DNA of 64,000 bases from JALHSW01 sp963720675 (GTDB taxonomy: Bacteria; Actinomycetota; Acidimicrobiia; IMCC26256; PALSA-555), in NCBI GenBank assembly GCA_963720675.1, contig CAVRGH010000010.1, forward strand, positions 2,356,001 to 2,420,000, given 5' to 3'. The notes below the pieces were generated by a model. That model did not search any database. It worked only from the letters and a program-made list of their open reading frames with translations, and had not been told where the DNA came from. Shown here one piece after another: positions 9,363 to 20,460 of this stretch (positions are counted from its first letter, which is position 1; the number at the start of each line of letters is the position of its first letter). The position numbers were made by a program, and so were the translations under genes.

Positions 9363-9896
9363 TCAGCAGCCACCCCATGGGCGACAGCCTGCGGCGGCGT
9401 AGGCCTCGGCAGCCCAGGCATCCTGGACCGACTCGGGAGCCGCGTCGGCGGTGGCGTACCCGCCGTATCCGTCCCACGTCGAGGCCAGGACCTGGTACTT
9501 CCCGGCTGCGCCGGAACGACCGTTCACGGCACGCGGGTCGCACTTCGACTCGCGGTAGATGATGTTGCCCGGGATGGACCCGGCGCACGTGCCGCCACCG
9601 CCACCACCGCGGCCACCGCTCGAGCGGCGGCTGGACGCCGCCTCACTCGCGTGCAGGGCGTTGAGGTAGTCGAGCACCTGCTGGTTCGCCACCGCGTCGA
9701 GGTAGCTGTCGAGCTCGACGGAGCGGGCGAACGTGGCGAACGCGGTGTTCACCGGTGCATTGCTGAGGTTGGCGGCGTTTCGCCGCTCCGCATGGGGCGG
9801 ACGGATGGATTCGGAGCTCGCTACCGCCTGCGTCAGCGGCAACGCCAGCGCGGCACTACCCACGATGGCAGCTCCGATGGCCATGAAGCGTCGCAT
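9363..9896 (-). CDS. Secreted Rpf/transglycosylase-like protein
   Basis: 177 residues from an ATG at 9896 with a GAAAGGAAG ribosome-binding site. A signal peptide (MRRFMAIGAAIVGSAALALP, cleaved near AVAS) is followed by a helical region, a glycine-rich linker (GGRGGGGGG) and a compact C-terminal domain with YRESKCDPRAVN, GAAGKYQV and a WGGC tail. The ES...N...SGAAGKYQ pattern resembles resuscitation-promoting factor and lytic transglycosylase domains that cleave peptidoglycan; the glutamate in YRES would be catalytic. Two cysteines near the ends of the domain could form a disulphide. Exact family assignment is inferred. Confidence 0.75.
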   Translation of the reverse strand: MRRFMAIGAAIVGSAALALPLTQAVASSESIRPPHAERRNAANLSNAPVNTAFATFARSVELDSYLDAVANQQVLDYLNALHASEAASSRRSSGGRGGGGGGTCAGSIPGNIIYRESKCDPRAVNGRSGAAGKYQVLASTWDGYGGYATADAAPESVQDAWAAEAYAAAGCRPWGGC

Positions 9897-10275
9897 CTTG
9901 CTTCCTTTCGGTTTCGGGTTCCCCCGGCTCGGGTCCGGGCGCGCGCGCGTCGGACAGAACTGGAGGAAAGGGAGAAAGCTCGCAAACCGTCGAATGACAA
10001 CGGTGGAACTTCCAGGGACAACCCTAGGGTGCCCGCGTGAGGCGATCGGCACCCGGGGGGCCCGATCGGGGCTCTCGTGAACCATGTCACAAGCGCGGCC
10101 GGCGAGCCGCCCGCGCGCGAATCCCTTGTGGGACAACGGATCGCGGGCTCGATCCTGTCAAGTCGCCCGGCGGTCGCGCGGCCGACACCGAGCCGTCGCG
10201 GAGCTTGTCAGAATCCCCGCGAACCGGACAGATCGGACGGGGCGAGGACCGGGCCGGACACGGCCCTCGACCTGC
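9897..10275. other. 379-bp intergenic region upstream of the Rpf-like gene
   Basis: No convincing gene. It holds several short palindromes: TGGAACTTCCA at 10004-10014, ACCCTAGGGT at 10021-10030, and an imperfect stem CGATCGG...CCGATCG at 10043-10068. The Rpf-like promoter and any 5' leader must lie here. I looked for a ydaO-type (c-di-AMP) riboswitch, known upstream of some actinobacterial cell-wall hydrolases, and could not recognise its conserved core. Confidence 0.4.
10251..10266 (-). terminator. Small GC hairpin after the FAD oxidoreductase operon
   Basis: GGGCCG-GACA-CGGCCC forms a perfect 6-bp stem with a 4-base loop, 9 bases past the stop codon of the last gene of the 15.8-10.3 kb operon. 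It is short and has no T-tract, so a terminator role is only plausible. Confidence 0.35.
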
Positions 10276-11845
10276 TCAGGCCAGGTCGGCGAGCACCGCC
10301 ATGGCCGCGTTGCGGCCGTTGACCCCCATCACCGAACCACCCGGGTGCGTCGCGGCGCCGCACAGGTAGACGCCCGGCAACCGGGGTACGCGCCCCGAAG
10401 CGGTGCTCCCACATCTGGTCGGGGAGGATCTCGCCCTGGAAGATGTGCCCGCCGGTGAGGCCGACCTGCTCCTCGACGTCGGGTGGACCGAGCACCTGCC
10501 GCTCGAGCACGCAGTCGGCGACGTCGGGGGCGAAGCGGCCGATCGTGGCCAGCACCGCGTCGGCGATCTCCTCACGCCGCTCGTCCCAGGTGCCCGTCGC
10601 CAAGGTGTACGGCACGAACTGGGCGAACACGCTCATCGTGTGCCGACCAGCCGGCGCGACGGACGGGTCGTACGGCGTCTGGAAGTAGAGCTCGCACCAC
10701 TCGGGTGCGGGCTCACCGCGTCGGGCCGCCTCGTACGCAGCCTGGGTCGCGTCGATGCCGCGACCGATCTCCACCTGGGCGCGGAGTGCGTTCGGGTCGC
10801 CCCCTGCGGCCGGGAAGGTAGGGAGTCGTGAGAGCCCACAGTTCAGCTTGATCACCGGGCTGCTGATGCGCCAGCGGTCGACCTTGGTGCGCAGCGCGGG
10901 ATCCGCCCGCTCGCCGAGGAGTGCGAGCGTCCGGACCGGGTCGGCATTGCTCACCACCGCGCCCGCGCGGATCGTCTCGCCGCCCTCGAGCACCACCCCC
11001 TCCCCGGGGAGGATCGCGGCGACGGGCACCCCCGAGGCGATCACCGCGCCCGCGTCGCGGGCGGCGTCGGCGAGACAGAACGACACCCGACCCATCCCGC
11101 CCTCGACGAAGCTCCAGCCGCCGAGGAGCCCGAGGCTGTGGTGCGCGTGGACCCACGCGGTCCCGGGATCGCGCGGACCGGCGAACGTGCCGATCACCCC
11201 CTGCCCGTGGAGCGCGGTACGCAAGCGCTCGTCACGCACGTACCGCTCCACCACGTCGGCGATGGACGCGTGCAGCACGACGTCCAGCGCTTCGGTGTCG
11301 TCGGCGAAGAGCTCCTCGAGCGCGGCGGTGTCGGGCGCGTCGCCGAGCCACACGTCGCCGCGGGGTCCCCGCCGGAGCCGGTCGCGGATGCGGTCGAACA
11401 GCGCCTCGTAGGCCAGGAACCCCTCGACGTCGTCGGGTGCGATCGCGGCGACCGACGCTGCGGTCTTCGCCTCGTCGCGCCATTGGAAGAGCGAGGTGCC
11501 GTCCTCGAACGGCGTCCACTGGTTGGGGTCGACCACGAACGTGCGGTACCCGTAGCGGTCGAGCTCGAGCTCCTCGATGACACGTGGATGCAACAAGCCG
11601 ACGAGGTACGCGCACGGGCTCATCACGAAGCCCGGGTCCCCGAACGGCCGCTCGAGCGTGCACGCGCCCCCGAGCTGCTCGCGCCGCTCGAGCACGAGGA
11701 CGGACCGCCCGGCGATCGCCAGGTACGCGGCCGCGGTCAGCCCGTTGTGCCCGCCGCCGACCACGACAGCGTCCCAGTCGCGCGCCGCGAGCTCCGCGAC
11801 CGGTGCCGGCAGCCCGACCCGTCCCATCTGGTCATACGTGCTCAC
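10276..11845 (-). CDS. NAD(P)/FAD-dependent oxidoreductase (phytoene-desaturase/amine-oxidase fold), one frameshift
   Basis: Flavoprotein of about 523 residues. The N-terminal dinucleotide-binding motif is VVVGGGHNGLTAAAYLA, followed by LVLERREQLGGACT, typical of the crtI-like family. The C-terminal FAD-binding segment (LPGVYLCGAATHPGGSVMG, then NGRNAAMAVL) is in another frame, with the shift at about 10385-10400. The GTG start at 11845 overlaps the TGA of the upstream Rieske gene (GTGA). The context, after an amino-acid-type uptake system and a Rieske oxygenase, argues against a carotenoid role and for oxidation of the imported compound or its product; that is inference. Confidence 0.82.
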
Positions 11846-13034
11846 GTCTCCGTGCTCCCTGCTCGGCCGAACGGTTCGGGCTGGGCTGCGCCGAGGTAGC
11901 TGCGCGCGAACCATGCCACGACGTGCGCGACGGCGTCCTCGCGCGGGAGCAACGGGCCGGGCGTGTGTGTCGAGGACGCGAGCCCCCGCTGCACCGATTC
12001 GCAGGCGGACCAGTCCTGCCGGTTGGTGCGGTCCCAGAGCTCGACCGCGTCGGCCGGGTCGAAGTCGGGGCCGGCGAGCGCGGCCTCGGTCACGAGCCAC
12101 TCGCAGGTGATCCGGGTCCGGCCCGGCGCGAGCGGCTCGAGCCGATGGGTGAGCACGTAGTCCGGGTGGGCGCTCACGAGGAGGCTGGGGAGGAGCGCGA
12201 AGTAGGCGACGCGCCGACACGCGCGTGCTCGCCGAGCCCTGGAAGCGGGTCGGCGATGCGCTGCCCGCTCATCGACATGCTCTGGGCGGAGTCGGCGAGA
12301 TCCATCCAGCCGCCGACCCACGCCGGGCCCGGCTCGATGTTGTCGCCGCTGTCGGGCGGACTCACGCGGCACAGCTCGGGGTGGATCCGCGGGCAGTGCA
12401 GGCACTCCTGGTAGTTCTCGTGCACGATCTTCCAGTTCGCCGCGAGCTCGTACTCATGCCGCGCCGCGGGAACGAGCGAGCCGGCGTCGTACGGCTCGAG
12501 GATCGGGTCGAGCCCCGCGTGGGCATCCCCGAGCGGCATCGCCGTGCCGTCGACGTTCACGAAGACCCACCCGAGGTGCTCGGCGACGCGCGTCGTCGGG
12601 AGCGAGTACTCGCCGGCATCGAGTGCGTCGCCACCGGGTGCGCGCCGGAGTCGGCCGTCGAGGTCGTAGACCCAGCCGTGGTACGGACAGCGCACCGAAC
12701 TGCGGCAGGCGGACTCGCCCACCGTCAGCAGCTCGTGCCCCCGATGACGACACGCGTTCGGGAACCCCCGGAGGGTCCCGTCCGTGCCGCGCACCAGCAG
12801 CACCTCACGCCCTCCGACGTCGACGGCCAGCTGCGCCCCGGACTCGCGGACGCCCGAGGCATGCGCGACGGCACACCACCCGGCACCGAACACGTGCACC
12901 TGCTCCCATGCGAACACCGCGGGATCGAGGTACGCCGCGGTCGGCAGCATGGTCGCCTCGCCCGAGCGGCAGGCGCGCGCGCTCGCAGCTCGGCGATGGG
13001 GAGCGGCGCCGCCGAGGACGGGCTCCGCGCTCAC
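11842..13034 (-). CDS. Rieske non-heme iron oxygenase, alpha subunit, frameshifted
   Basis: Aromatic-ring-hydroxylating-dioxygenase-type alpha subunit. The Rieske [2Fe-2S] ligands are CRHRGH and CPYHGW. The mononuclear iron region reads NWKIVHENYQECLHCPRIHP, as in the family that also includes glycine-betaine, carnitine and stachydrine oxygenases. A frameshift at about 12220-12235 divides the catalytic domain from its C-terminal part (YFALLPSLLVSAHPDYVLTH onward). I choose the GTG at 13034 because it overlaps the ATPase stop as GTGA, although a reading as IAELRAR needs two compensating indels before the ATG at 12950. No dedicated ferredoxin or reductase is seen nearby. Confidence 0.82.
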
Positions 13035-13777
13035 ATCCGCCCGGCTTCGAGCGTGCGTCGGAGGAACTCGGAGGTGCGCACGTGGTCGGGGTTCGTGAAG
13101 ATCTTCGACGGGCGGACCCTCTTCGATGATCTGGCCCTTGTGCAGGTAGCAGACCTTGCTGGCCACGTCGCGCGCGAAGCCCATCTCGTGCGTCGCGACC
13201 ACCATCGTCATGCCCTGCTCGGCGAGCTCCTGCATCATGTGCAGCACCTCGTTCACGAGCTCGGGGTCGAGCGCGCTCGTGATCTCGTCGAGCAGCATCA
13301 GCTTGGGCTGCATCGCGAGCGCACGCACGATCGCGACGCGCTGCTGCTGGCCGCCCGACAGCCGGTCCGGGTACTCGTCGGCCTTGTCGGTGAGGCCGAT
13401 GCGTTCGAGCAGCGGCTCGGCCCGGGCCTCGGCGTCGGCCTTGGAGAGGTGCAGTGCCTTCCGTGGGCGCGAGCGTCACGTTGTCGAGCACGGTCATGTG
13501 CGGGAACAGGTTGAACGCCTGGAAGACGATGCCCACGTCGCGCCGCAGCCGGTTCAGCTTGATGTCGTCCTGGATCACCTTCCGCCCGTCGACCGTGATG
13601 GTGCCGCCCTGCGTCGGCTCCAACCCGTTGATGCAGCGCAGCAGCGTGGACTTCCCCGAACCCGACGCGCCGATGAGGCACACGACCTGGTGCTCCTCGA
13701 CCGTCGAGGTCGATCTGGTCGAGCACGGTGTTGAGCCCGAACCGCTTGACGATCCCGCGGACCTCGACGAGCGCCAT
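13031..13777 (-). CDS. Polar-amino-acid-type ABC transporter ATPase, three frameshifts
   Basis: GlnQ/HisP-type ATPase of about 248 residues. Visible are MALVEVRGIVKRFG, Walker A GASGSGKST, the family-typical VGIVFQAFNLFPHMTVLDNV, Walker B MLLDEITSALDPELV (with I for the usual P) and the H-loop ATHEMGFARDV. Frames change at about 13700, 13455-13470 and 13105, all in short repeats. The ATG at 13777 shares bases with the permease stop (ATGA) and the TGA at 13031-13033 overlaps the Rieske start, so translation is coupled through the operon. It energises import by the adjacent permease and binding protein. Confidence 0.85.
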
Positions 13778-14918
13778 CAGCCACCTCCTGCCTGGGTCCG
13801 TTGCTGGTCGCGCTTCACGAGGTAGTCGGTGAGGCGGGTCATGGGGATCGTGATCACCAGGAAGCAGATGCCGAGCCCGGCGAACGACGACAGGTTGAAG
13901 CTGTTGCCGGCGTAGATCCGCGCGACGTTGAACCCTCGAGCACGCCGGCGACGTTCAGCAGCGCAGTGTCCTTCTGGAGCCCGATGAAGTCGTTCATGAG
14001 CGGCGGGATCACGCGCCGCACCGCTTGCGGGAACACGACGTAGCGCAGCGACTGGCCCTGCGGTGAGGCCGAGCCCGCGAGCGGCGGCGCGCTGGCTCCA
14101 GTGGATGCTCTCGATGCCGGACCGGTACACCTCGGCGACGTACGCGCCGTACACGAGGGTGAGCGACAGCACGCCGAGGATGAAGAGCTGGTCGATCTGC
14201 ACGCCCCAGAACGTGAAGTCGATGTCGTGCGGTGTCCGAGACGAGCGGGAGGTTGGTGAGTGGCAGCCCGAACACGACCAGGTAGATCGTGATGATCGCC
14301 GGGAGACCGCGGAAGAGTCGACGTACGCGATCGCGAACCAGCGCAACGGCGCCGCGGCCTTGCCCGGAAGCTGTCGCATGGTCGCGACGACGAGACCCCA
14401 GATCAGCACGAGGAACTCGGCGACGAGGAAGATCGAGGATGTTGAGCTTGAAGCCCTCGACGACGTCCGGGAACGACGCCGCGGATGTTGCTTCCACGAG
14501 AAGAAGGTGTTGCCGACGTCGACGAGGCCGTCCCAGGCGGCCCAGACCGCGAGGCCGACGGCGAGCAGCGAGGCGAGGACGACACGCCATGACGCCGATG
14601 CGCCGGGCCGTGCGCGCCCGCTGCTCGTCGCCGACCGGTCCGTCGACATCGACGACCGTGGCCTCGGCCCGCCGGCCGTACCAGAGCGCGAAGATCGCCG
14701 AGCGGCAGCGAGAAGCAGAAGTAGGCCGAGCGAACCGTTGCCGTCTGCTGCCGGAGCGGAGCACGGCGACCACGCGCACCGCCGAGCACCCCGAGCACGA
14801 CGAAGACCGCGAATGCGACCGAACGGACGCTCCGACGGTGGTTCGTCGCGGCGACCTTCACCGCCGGGTCGACAGGTTCGCCCGGCGCAGGAGGGCTCTC
14901 GGCCTGCACGTCCGTCAC
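13777..14918 (-). CDS. Amino-acid ABC transporter permease (HisM/GlnP type), heavily frameshifted
   Basis: The GTG at 14918 follows a GAGGAGG ribosome-binding site and begins TDVQAESPPAPGEP. Pieces recoverable from three frames include SVAFAVFVVLGVLGG, WRVVLASLLAVGLAVWAAW, FLVAEFLVLIWGLVVATMRQ, RGLPAIITIYLVVFGLPL, TLVYGAYVAEVYRSGIESI (the permease signature), FPQAVRRVIPPLMNDFIGLQ and a final helix before TDYLVKRDQQ. This order matches a membrane permease of the polar amino acid uptake family with an N-terminal extension. At least six indels are needed between 13900 and 14780, the worst-damaged stretch of the window. Confidence 0.8.
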
Positions 14919-14933
14919 TCGGCCTCCTCGCAC

Positions 14934-14973
14934 GGGCGAGGGACCCGGTCAGGTTCCGACCGGGTCCTCGCCC
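14934..14973 (-). terminator. Intercistronic stem-loop between binding protein and permease
   Basis: Arms at 14934-14950 and 14958-14973 pair over 16 bp with a single bulged base and a 7-base loop (AGGTTCC). It lies between the SBP stop and the permease ribosome-binding site on the transcribed strand. Such hairpins in ABC importer operons commonly stop part of the transcripts and stabilise the upstream mRNA, giving more binding protein than permease. No T-tract follows. Confidence 0.65.
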
Positions 14974-14989
14974 TCGTCCGAGTCGTCGG

Positions 14990-15789
14990 TTACAGCGGGA
15001 GGTACGGGACGTCGTTCGGGTCGCCACCGAACACTGCGCGTGAGGTTGTCCTGCGCCAGCTGCTCGAGCGTGCCGTCGGCCTCGAGCTTCTTGATGGCCT
15101 TGTTCACCGGCTTCAGCAGCTTCGAGCCCTTGGCGAAGATCGCGCCGTAGAGGCCCGTATTCGTCTTGAACTGGCCGACCACCTCGAAGCCGCCGATCCG
15201 GCTGGGCCGCCTGCTCGAGCAAGATCGACGTGTCGGTCATGACCGCGTCGACCTGACCGGCCTGCAGCGCGGCGAACATCTGCGACGTCTCCTGGTAGAC
15301 GCGCGGCTTCGTCGTCACGGCTTGAGCTTGTCGTTGAGGAACGCCTGTGCGTCGTCGCCGTCTGCACGCCCCACTGGATGTCTTCCGCGCCGCTGCGGCA
15401 TCGGGGACCGTGTCGCCCTTGTTGACCATCACCCCTGGTCGGAGCGGTAGTACGGGGTCGAGAACGCGACGACCTTCTTGCGCTCCTGCGTGATGCTCAC
15501 CTGCGACAGGGCGAGGTCGAAGCCCTTCGCCTTGCCGGCGACCAGAGCGTCGAACGACACGTTCGACGACCTTCACGCCGCGTAGCCGAGCTCGTCAGCG
15601 ATGTCTTGACGGCAAGGTCGTACTCGAAACCCCCGTTGATGTCGGGCGGGCGTGTCGCCGTCCCAGAACCCCGGAGCCGGCAGGTTCGTCGCGACCTTCA
15701 GCGTCACCCTTGTCGGACTGCGCTCCGGCCGGTGCCGTGAGGGCCACCACCAGGCCCGCGGCCAACAGCGCTCCAAGCAGCTTTCGCAC
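14990..15789 (-). CDS. ABC transporter substrate-binding protein, SBP_bac_3 type, heavily frameshifted
   Basis: Secreted binding protein of the polar amino acid family. A GTG at 15789 after an AGGGGAG site begins RKLLGALLAAGLVVALTAPA, a signal peptide. Family pieces then appear in alternating frames: LKVATNLPAPGFWDGDTP, a DLALSQVSIT-like block near 15500, RVYQETSQMFAALQAGQVDA, VMTDTSILLEQAAQ, VGQFKTNTGLYGAIFAKGS, LKPVNKAIKKLEADGTLEQL and a tail ending in LPL. About six indels are required. It is the first gene of the minus-strand operon, so its ligand is probably the substrate of the Rieske oxygenase downstream. Confidence 0.8.
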
Positions 15790-15885
15790 GTGAACACTCC
15801 CCTTCGAAAACGTGAACAGGGCCAGAACCTAGCCCCGCGGGTCCGGGGGCGGTAGGGCGCGGGTGGGCCTCGTAACCTGAACGTC
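15790..15885. promoter_or_regulatory. Divergent promoter region between the uptake/Rieske operon and mmsA
   Basis: This 96-bp gap separates the SBP start from the oppositely oriented mmsA start, so both promoters must lie here or overlap the genes. A short direct repeat CGTGAACA occurs at 15789-15796 and 15811-15818, with a TTCGAA palindrome between. No regulator gene is adjacent, and no promoter boxes can be assigned with confidence. Confidence 0.4.
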
Positions 15886-17378
<1,493 letters not shown>

Positions 17379-17386
17379 TCACACCC

Positions 17387-18373
17387 GTGCTCCAGCTCCG
17401 CATCATCACGCCCGACCACCTCACCGAGACGGTGCTCGCACACCTCCGGAGCGAGCACGGCGCGACCAACATCACCGTCCAGCGGGGTGGAGCCGTCGAG
17501 CCGCTCGGCGATGTCGTGGTCGTCGACGTCGTTCGCGAGCGCGGCAACGTGGTCATGGAGCAGCTGGTTGCCCTGGAGCTGGACGCCCTCGGCTCGATCA
17601 GCATCACCACGCTCGACGCGGTCAGCTCCGAGCGCGCCGATCTCGCCGAGGCGGCCGCGGCCGGGAGCGGCCTCGACGCGATCGTCTGGGAGGAGCTCGA
17701 CGATCGCGCACGGAGCGATGCGGGGTGGTCCATCACGTTCGGGGTGCTGATGGCGATCGCGGCGGTGATCGCGGGCGTCGGCGTGCTGGTCGACTCCCCC
17801 GTCCTGATCATCGGCGCCATGATCGTCGGGCCCGAGTACGGGCCGCTGAGCGCACTCGCCGTTGGCGTCTACCGACGCAGGCGCCCGGTCGCGAGCCAGG
17901 CCGCGACCACGCTGGTCATCGGACTGCTGATCGCGATGCTGGCGGCCGGCGCGGCGACCGCCCTCTTCCTCGCCGTCGGCGAGGTCTCGCCGAACTCTCC
18001 CCGCAGCCGGTTCTTCACCGCGTTCGTGACCCACCCCAACTTCTTCTCGATCGTCGTGGCCTTCGTCGCGGGGATCGCGGGAACGATCGCGCTGACCCGG
18101 GGTCGCCAGGAGACGCTCGCCGGCGTGCTCGTCTCGGTGACCACGATCCCCGCCGCCGCGGCGGTCGGCGTGGACACGGTGTTCGGTGAGTGGAGCGACG
18201 CGCTGGGAGGATTGGCCCAGCTCGGCATCAACGTGTGCTCCATCGTGCTCGCGTCGATCCTGACGCTGGCGATCCATGACCGCACCGAGCGTCGCAAGGT
18301 CCGCCGCACCACGGACCCGACCGATGCTCACCGGCCCCCTCCACGCTCAGGGACGTGGCCCGATGAGCGGTGA
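17387..18373 (+). CDS. DUF389 family membrane protein
   Basis: 328 residues from a GTG 8 bases after mmsA. An N-terminal soluble domain of about 110 residues (LQLRIITPDHLTETVLAHL) precedes about six membrane helices. The helices include SITFGVLMAIAAVIAGVGVL, the DUF389-typical LIIGAMIVGPEYGPLSALAVG, LVIGLLIAMLAAGAATALFL, FSIVVAFVAGIAGTIAL, VSVTTIPAAAAVGVD and the INVCSIVLASILTLAI segment. The family is widespread and poorly characterised. Its end overlaps the next gene by 11 bases, so co-transcription with mmsA and the FAD oxidoreductase is likely, but functional linkage is unproven. Confidence 0.85.
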   Translation: MLQLRIITPDHLTETVLAHLRSEHGATNITVQRGGAVEPLGDVVVVDVVRERGNVVMEQLVALELDALGSISITTLDAVSSERADLAEAAAAGSGLDAIVWEELDDRARSDAGWSITFGVLMAIAAVIAGVGVLVDSPVLIIGAMIVGPEYGPLSALAVGVYRRRRPVASQAATTLVIGLLIAMLAAGAATALFLAVGEVSPNSPRSRFFTAFVTHPNFFSIVVAFVAGIAGTIALTRGRQETLAGVLVSVTTIPAAAAVGVDTVFGEWSDALGGLAQLGINVCSIVLASILTLAIHDRTERRKVRRTTDPTDAHRPPPRSGTWPDER

Positions 18374-19929
18374 TCCCGACGCAGTGGTGATCGGCGCGGG
18401 CCCGAACGGTCTCGTCGCCGCCAACCTCCTCGCCGATGCCGGTTGGCGCGTCCTGGTCCTCGAGGCCCAACCCTCACCCGGCGGAGCAGTGCGGAGCGCG
18501 GAGCTCGCTGCGCCCGGCTTCGTCGCCGACGTCTGCAGCTCCTGCTACCCGCTCGGCGTCGCGTCCCCGGTGCTCCGCCGTCTCGACCTCGAGGCCCACG
18601 GACTCCGCTGGGCCCACGCCCCCGTCGCGCTCGCCCACCCGACGCCTCAGGGCTGCCTCGTGGTCGACCCGGCGGATCGCGACGCGACCACTGCATCGGT
18701 CGACGCCTTCGCGCCCGGCGACGGGCGCGTCTGGGAACGCTTCCTGGCGCGCTGGGACCGCGCCGGAGCGCGCGTCATCGACGCGCTCCTGTCGCCCTTC
18801 CCGCCGGTGCGCGCCGCGATGCGCGCAGCGGGAGCCATCGGCGTCCGCGACCTCGTCGGGTTCTCGCGCATGTCGCTCCGGTCGTTCGACCGGCTCGCTC
18901 GGGAGTTCGACGGCGAGGGCGGGCCCTTGCTGCTCGGCGGCAACATCGCGCACACCGACCTCTCGAGCTCCGCCGTGACCGGCGGCATCTACGGATGGTT
19001 GCTCGCCTCGCTCGCCCAGGACGTCGGCTTCCCCGTCGTCGAGGGCGGCGCGGGCAACCTCACGGGGGCACTGGTCGCGCGCCTCGTCGCCCGCGGTGGC
19101 GAGGTCCGCTGCGACACGCCGGTCGCTCGTGTGCTCGTGCGCGACCGGCAGACCGTGGGCGTGCTCACTGCTGACGGCACCGAGATCCGCGCGACGAGGG
19201 CGGTCCTCGCCGACACGTCGGTGCCGATGCTGTACGGCGAGCTGCTCGGTCCCGAGCACACCCCCCGCCTCCGCCGCCGCTCGTTGCGCCGCTTCCGGTG
19301 GGATCACGCGACCGTCAAGGTCGACTGGGCCCTCGACGGACCGATCCCCTGGACCGCCGAACCGCCCCGCCGTGCCGGGGTCGTGCACCTCGTCGACTCG
19401 GTCGACGCGCTGCGCTCCTACGGCGACCAGCTCGAGCACGGGCAGGTGCCCGCCGATCCGTATCTCGTCGTCGGCCAGACGACGACCGCCGACCCGACCC
19501 GCTCTCCCGCCGGCACCGAAGCCGCGTGGGCCTATACGCACCTCCCCCAGGAGATCCGCGGGGACGCGGGCGGCGACGGGGTCTCGGGTCGCTGGGACGA
19601 CGGGGACGGTGACCGCCTGGCCGATCGGATCGAGGCGGCTGTCGAGCGGCGCGCGCCGGGCTTCCGCGCGCTCGTGCCGCGCGCGGCACGTGCTCACCCC
19701 GGCGTCGTTCCACGGCCTCGACGCCAACCTCGTCGGCGGGGCGGTGAACGGCGGGACCGCCGCGCTGCGCCAGCAGCTCTTCCTCCGACCCACCCCGAGC
19801 CTCCACGGCGGCGTGCGCACACCGGTCCGCGGGCTGTACCTCGCCTCGGCCGGCGCGCACCCGGGCGGCGGCGTCCACGGTGCGTGCGGTGCGAACGCCG
19901 CGCACGCCGCCCTGCGCCACGACGGCTGA
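18363..19929 (+). CDS. NAD(P)/FAD-dependent oxidoreductase (phytoene-desaturase/amine-oxidase fold), one frameshift
   Basis: About 522 residues from an ATG inside the 3' end of the DUF389 gene. The N-terminal motif is VVIGAGPNGLVAANLLADAG with VLVLEAQPSPGGAVRS. The C-terminal FAD segment is GLYLASAGAHPGGGVHGACG, reached after a shift at about 19685. Same fold family and similar length as the gene at 10276-11845, so the two FAD oxidoreductases bracket the SBP-mmsA divergent region. No carotenoid genes are present. Substrate unknown; see the finding on the 10-20 kb region. Confidence 0.82.
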
Positions 19930-20001
19930 CCGAGCACTGACGTCGCATCGTCCCGCGGACCATCCACGAGGGTCCGGGGCCCGACCGGTAGTTTCGAGTC
20001 C

Positions 20002-20394
20002 ATGGTGAGGCAGTGCGCGCGTCCGGGGTGCAGCGCGCAAGCCGTCGCGACCTTCAACTTCGACGGGCTCGAGCGCGTCGTCTGGCTCGGGCCGCTCGCC
20101 CACGCGCGCACGCTCTCAGCGGGCGATCTCTGCCGGCGGCACGCCGACCGTCTCCGCCCGCCCCTCCACTGGGAGCTGCGCGACGCGCGCGCCGCGTCCG
20201 CGTCCAACTCCTCGGCCGCGCCGCTCGCGCCCAGCCGGCACGTCGCGCCGCCTCCCCCGCCCGCCGAGCGGCTCCCGTTCGAGCCCGCCAAGGTTCGGCC
20301 CGCGGCGGTCCGCGTCGCCGCGGTGCGCTCGGAGACCGTGCGACCCCCGGCCACCACGCCGATGCTGGCCCGGGCGTTCCGCGCCGCCGGCTGA
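20002..20394 (+). CDS. Small DUF3499-like protein with cysteine/histidine metal site
   Basis: 130 residues. The N-terminal 60 residues (CARPGCSAQAVATFNFDG, WLGPLAHA, then LCRRHADRLRPPLHWEL) match the pattern I know from actinobacterial DUF3499 proteins: C-x4-C early and C-x2-H later, a probable zinc site. The rest is proline- and alanine-rich and probably disordered. Function unknown. It stands alone between the FAD oxidoreductase and the amidase. Confidence 0.65.
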   Translation: MVRQCARPGCSAQAVATFNFDGLERVVWLGPLAHARTLSAGDLCRRHADRLRPPLHWELRDARAASASNSSAAPLAPSRHVAPPPPPAERLPFEPAKVRPAAVRVAAVRSETVRPPATTPMLARAFRAAG

Positions 20395-20460
20395 TCCGGC
20401 CCGACCCCACGCGCGACAGACTCCGGGTGCGGCAACCCGCCGCGGACCGGAGGGGACCTC

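Noticed and set aside
7778..9562. Very long open frame antisense to the UbiB-like gene
   Set aside because: GC-rich antisense shadow with charged low-complexity translation and no family motifs; the minus-strand gene has clear kinase-like motifs.
9897..10275. ydaO-type c-di-AMP riboswitch upstream of the Rpf-like gene
   Set aside because: The conserved core sequence could not be recognised; only short palindromes are present.
13031..15789. The frameshifted amino-acid ABC genes as pseudogenes
   Set aside because: Both frames keep conserved motifs, overlaps with downstream genes are intact and similar indels occur in essential genes elsewhere, so error is more likely than decay.
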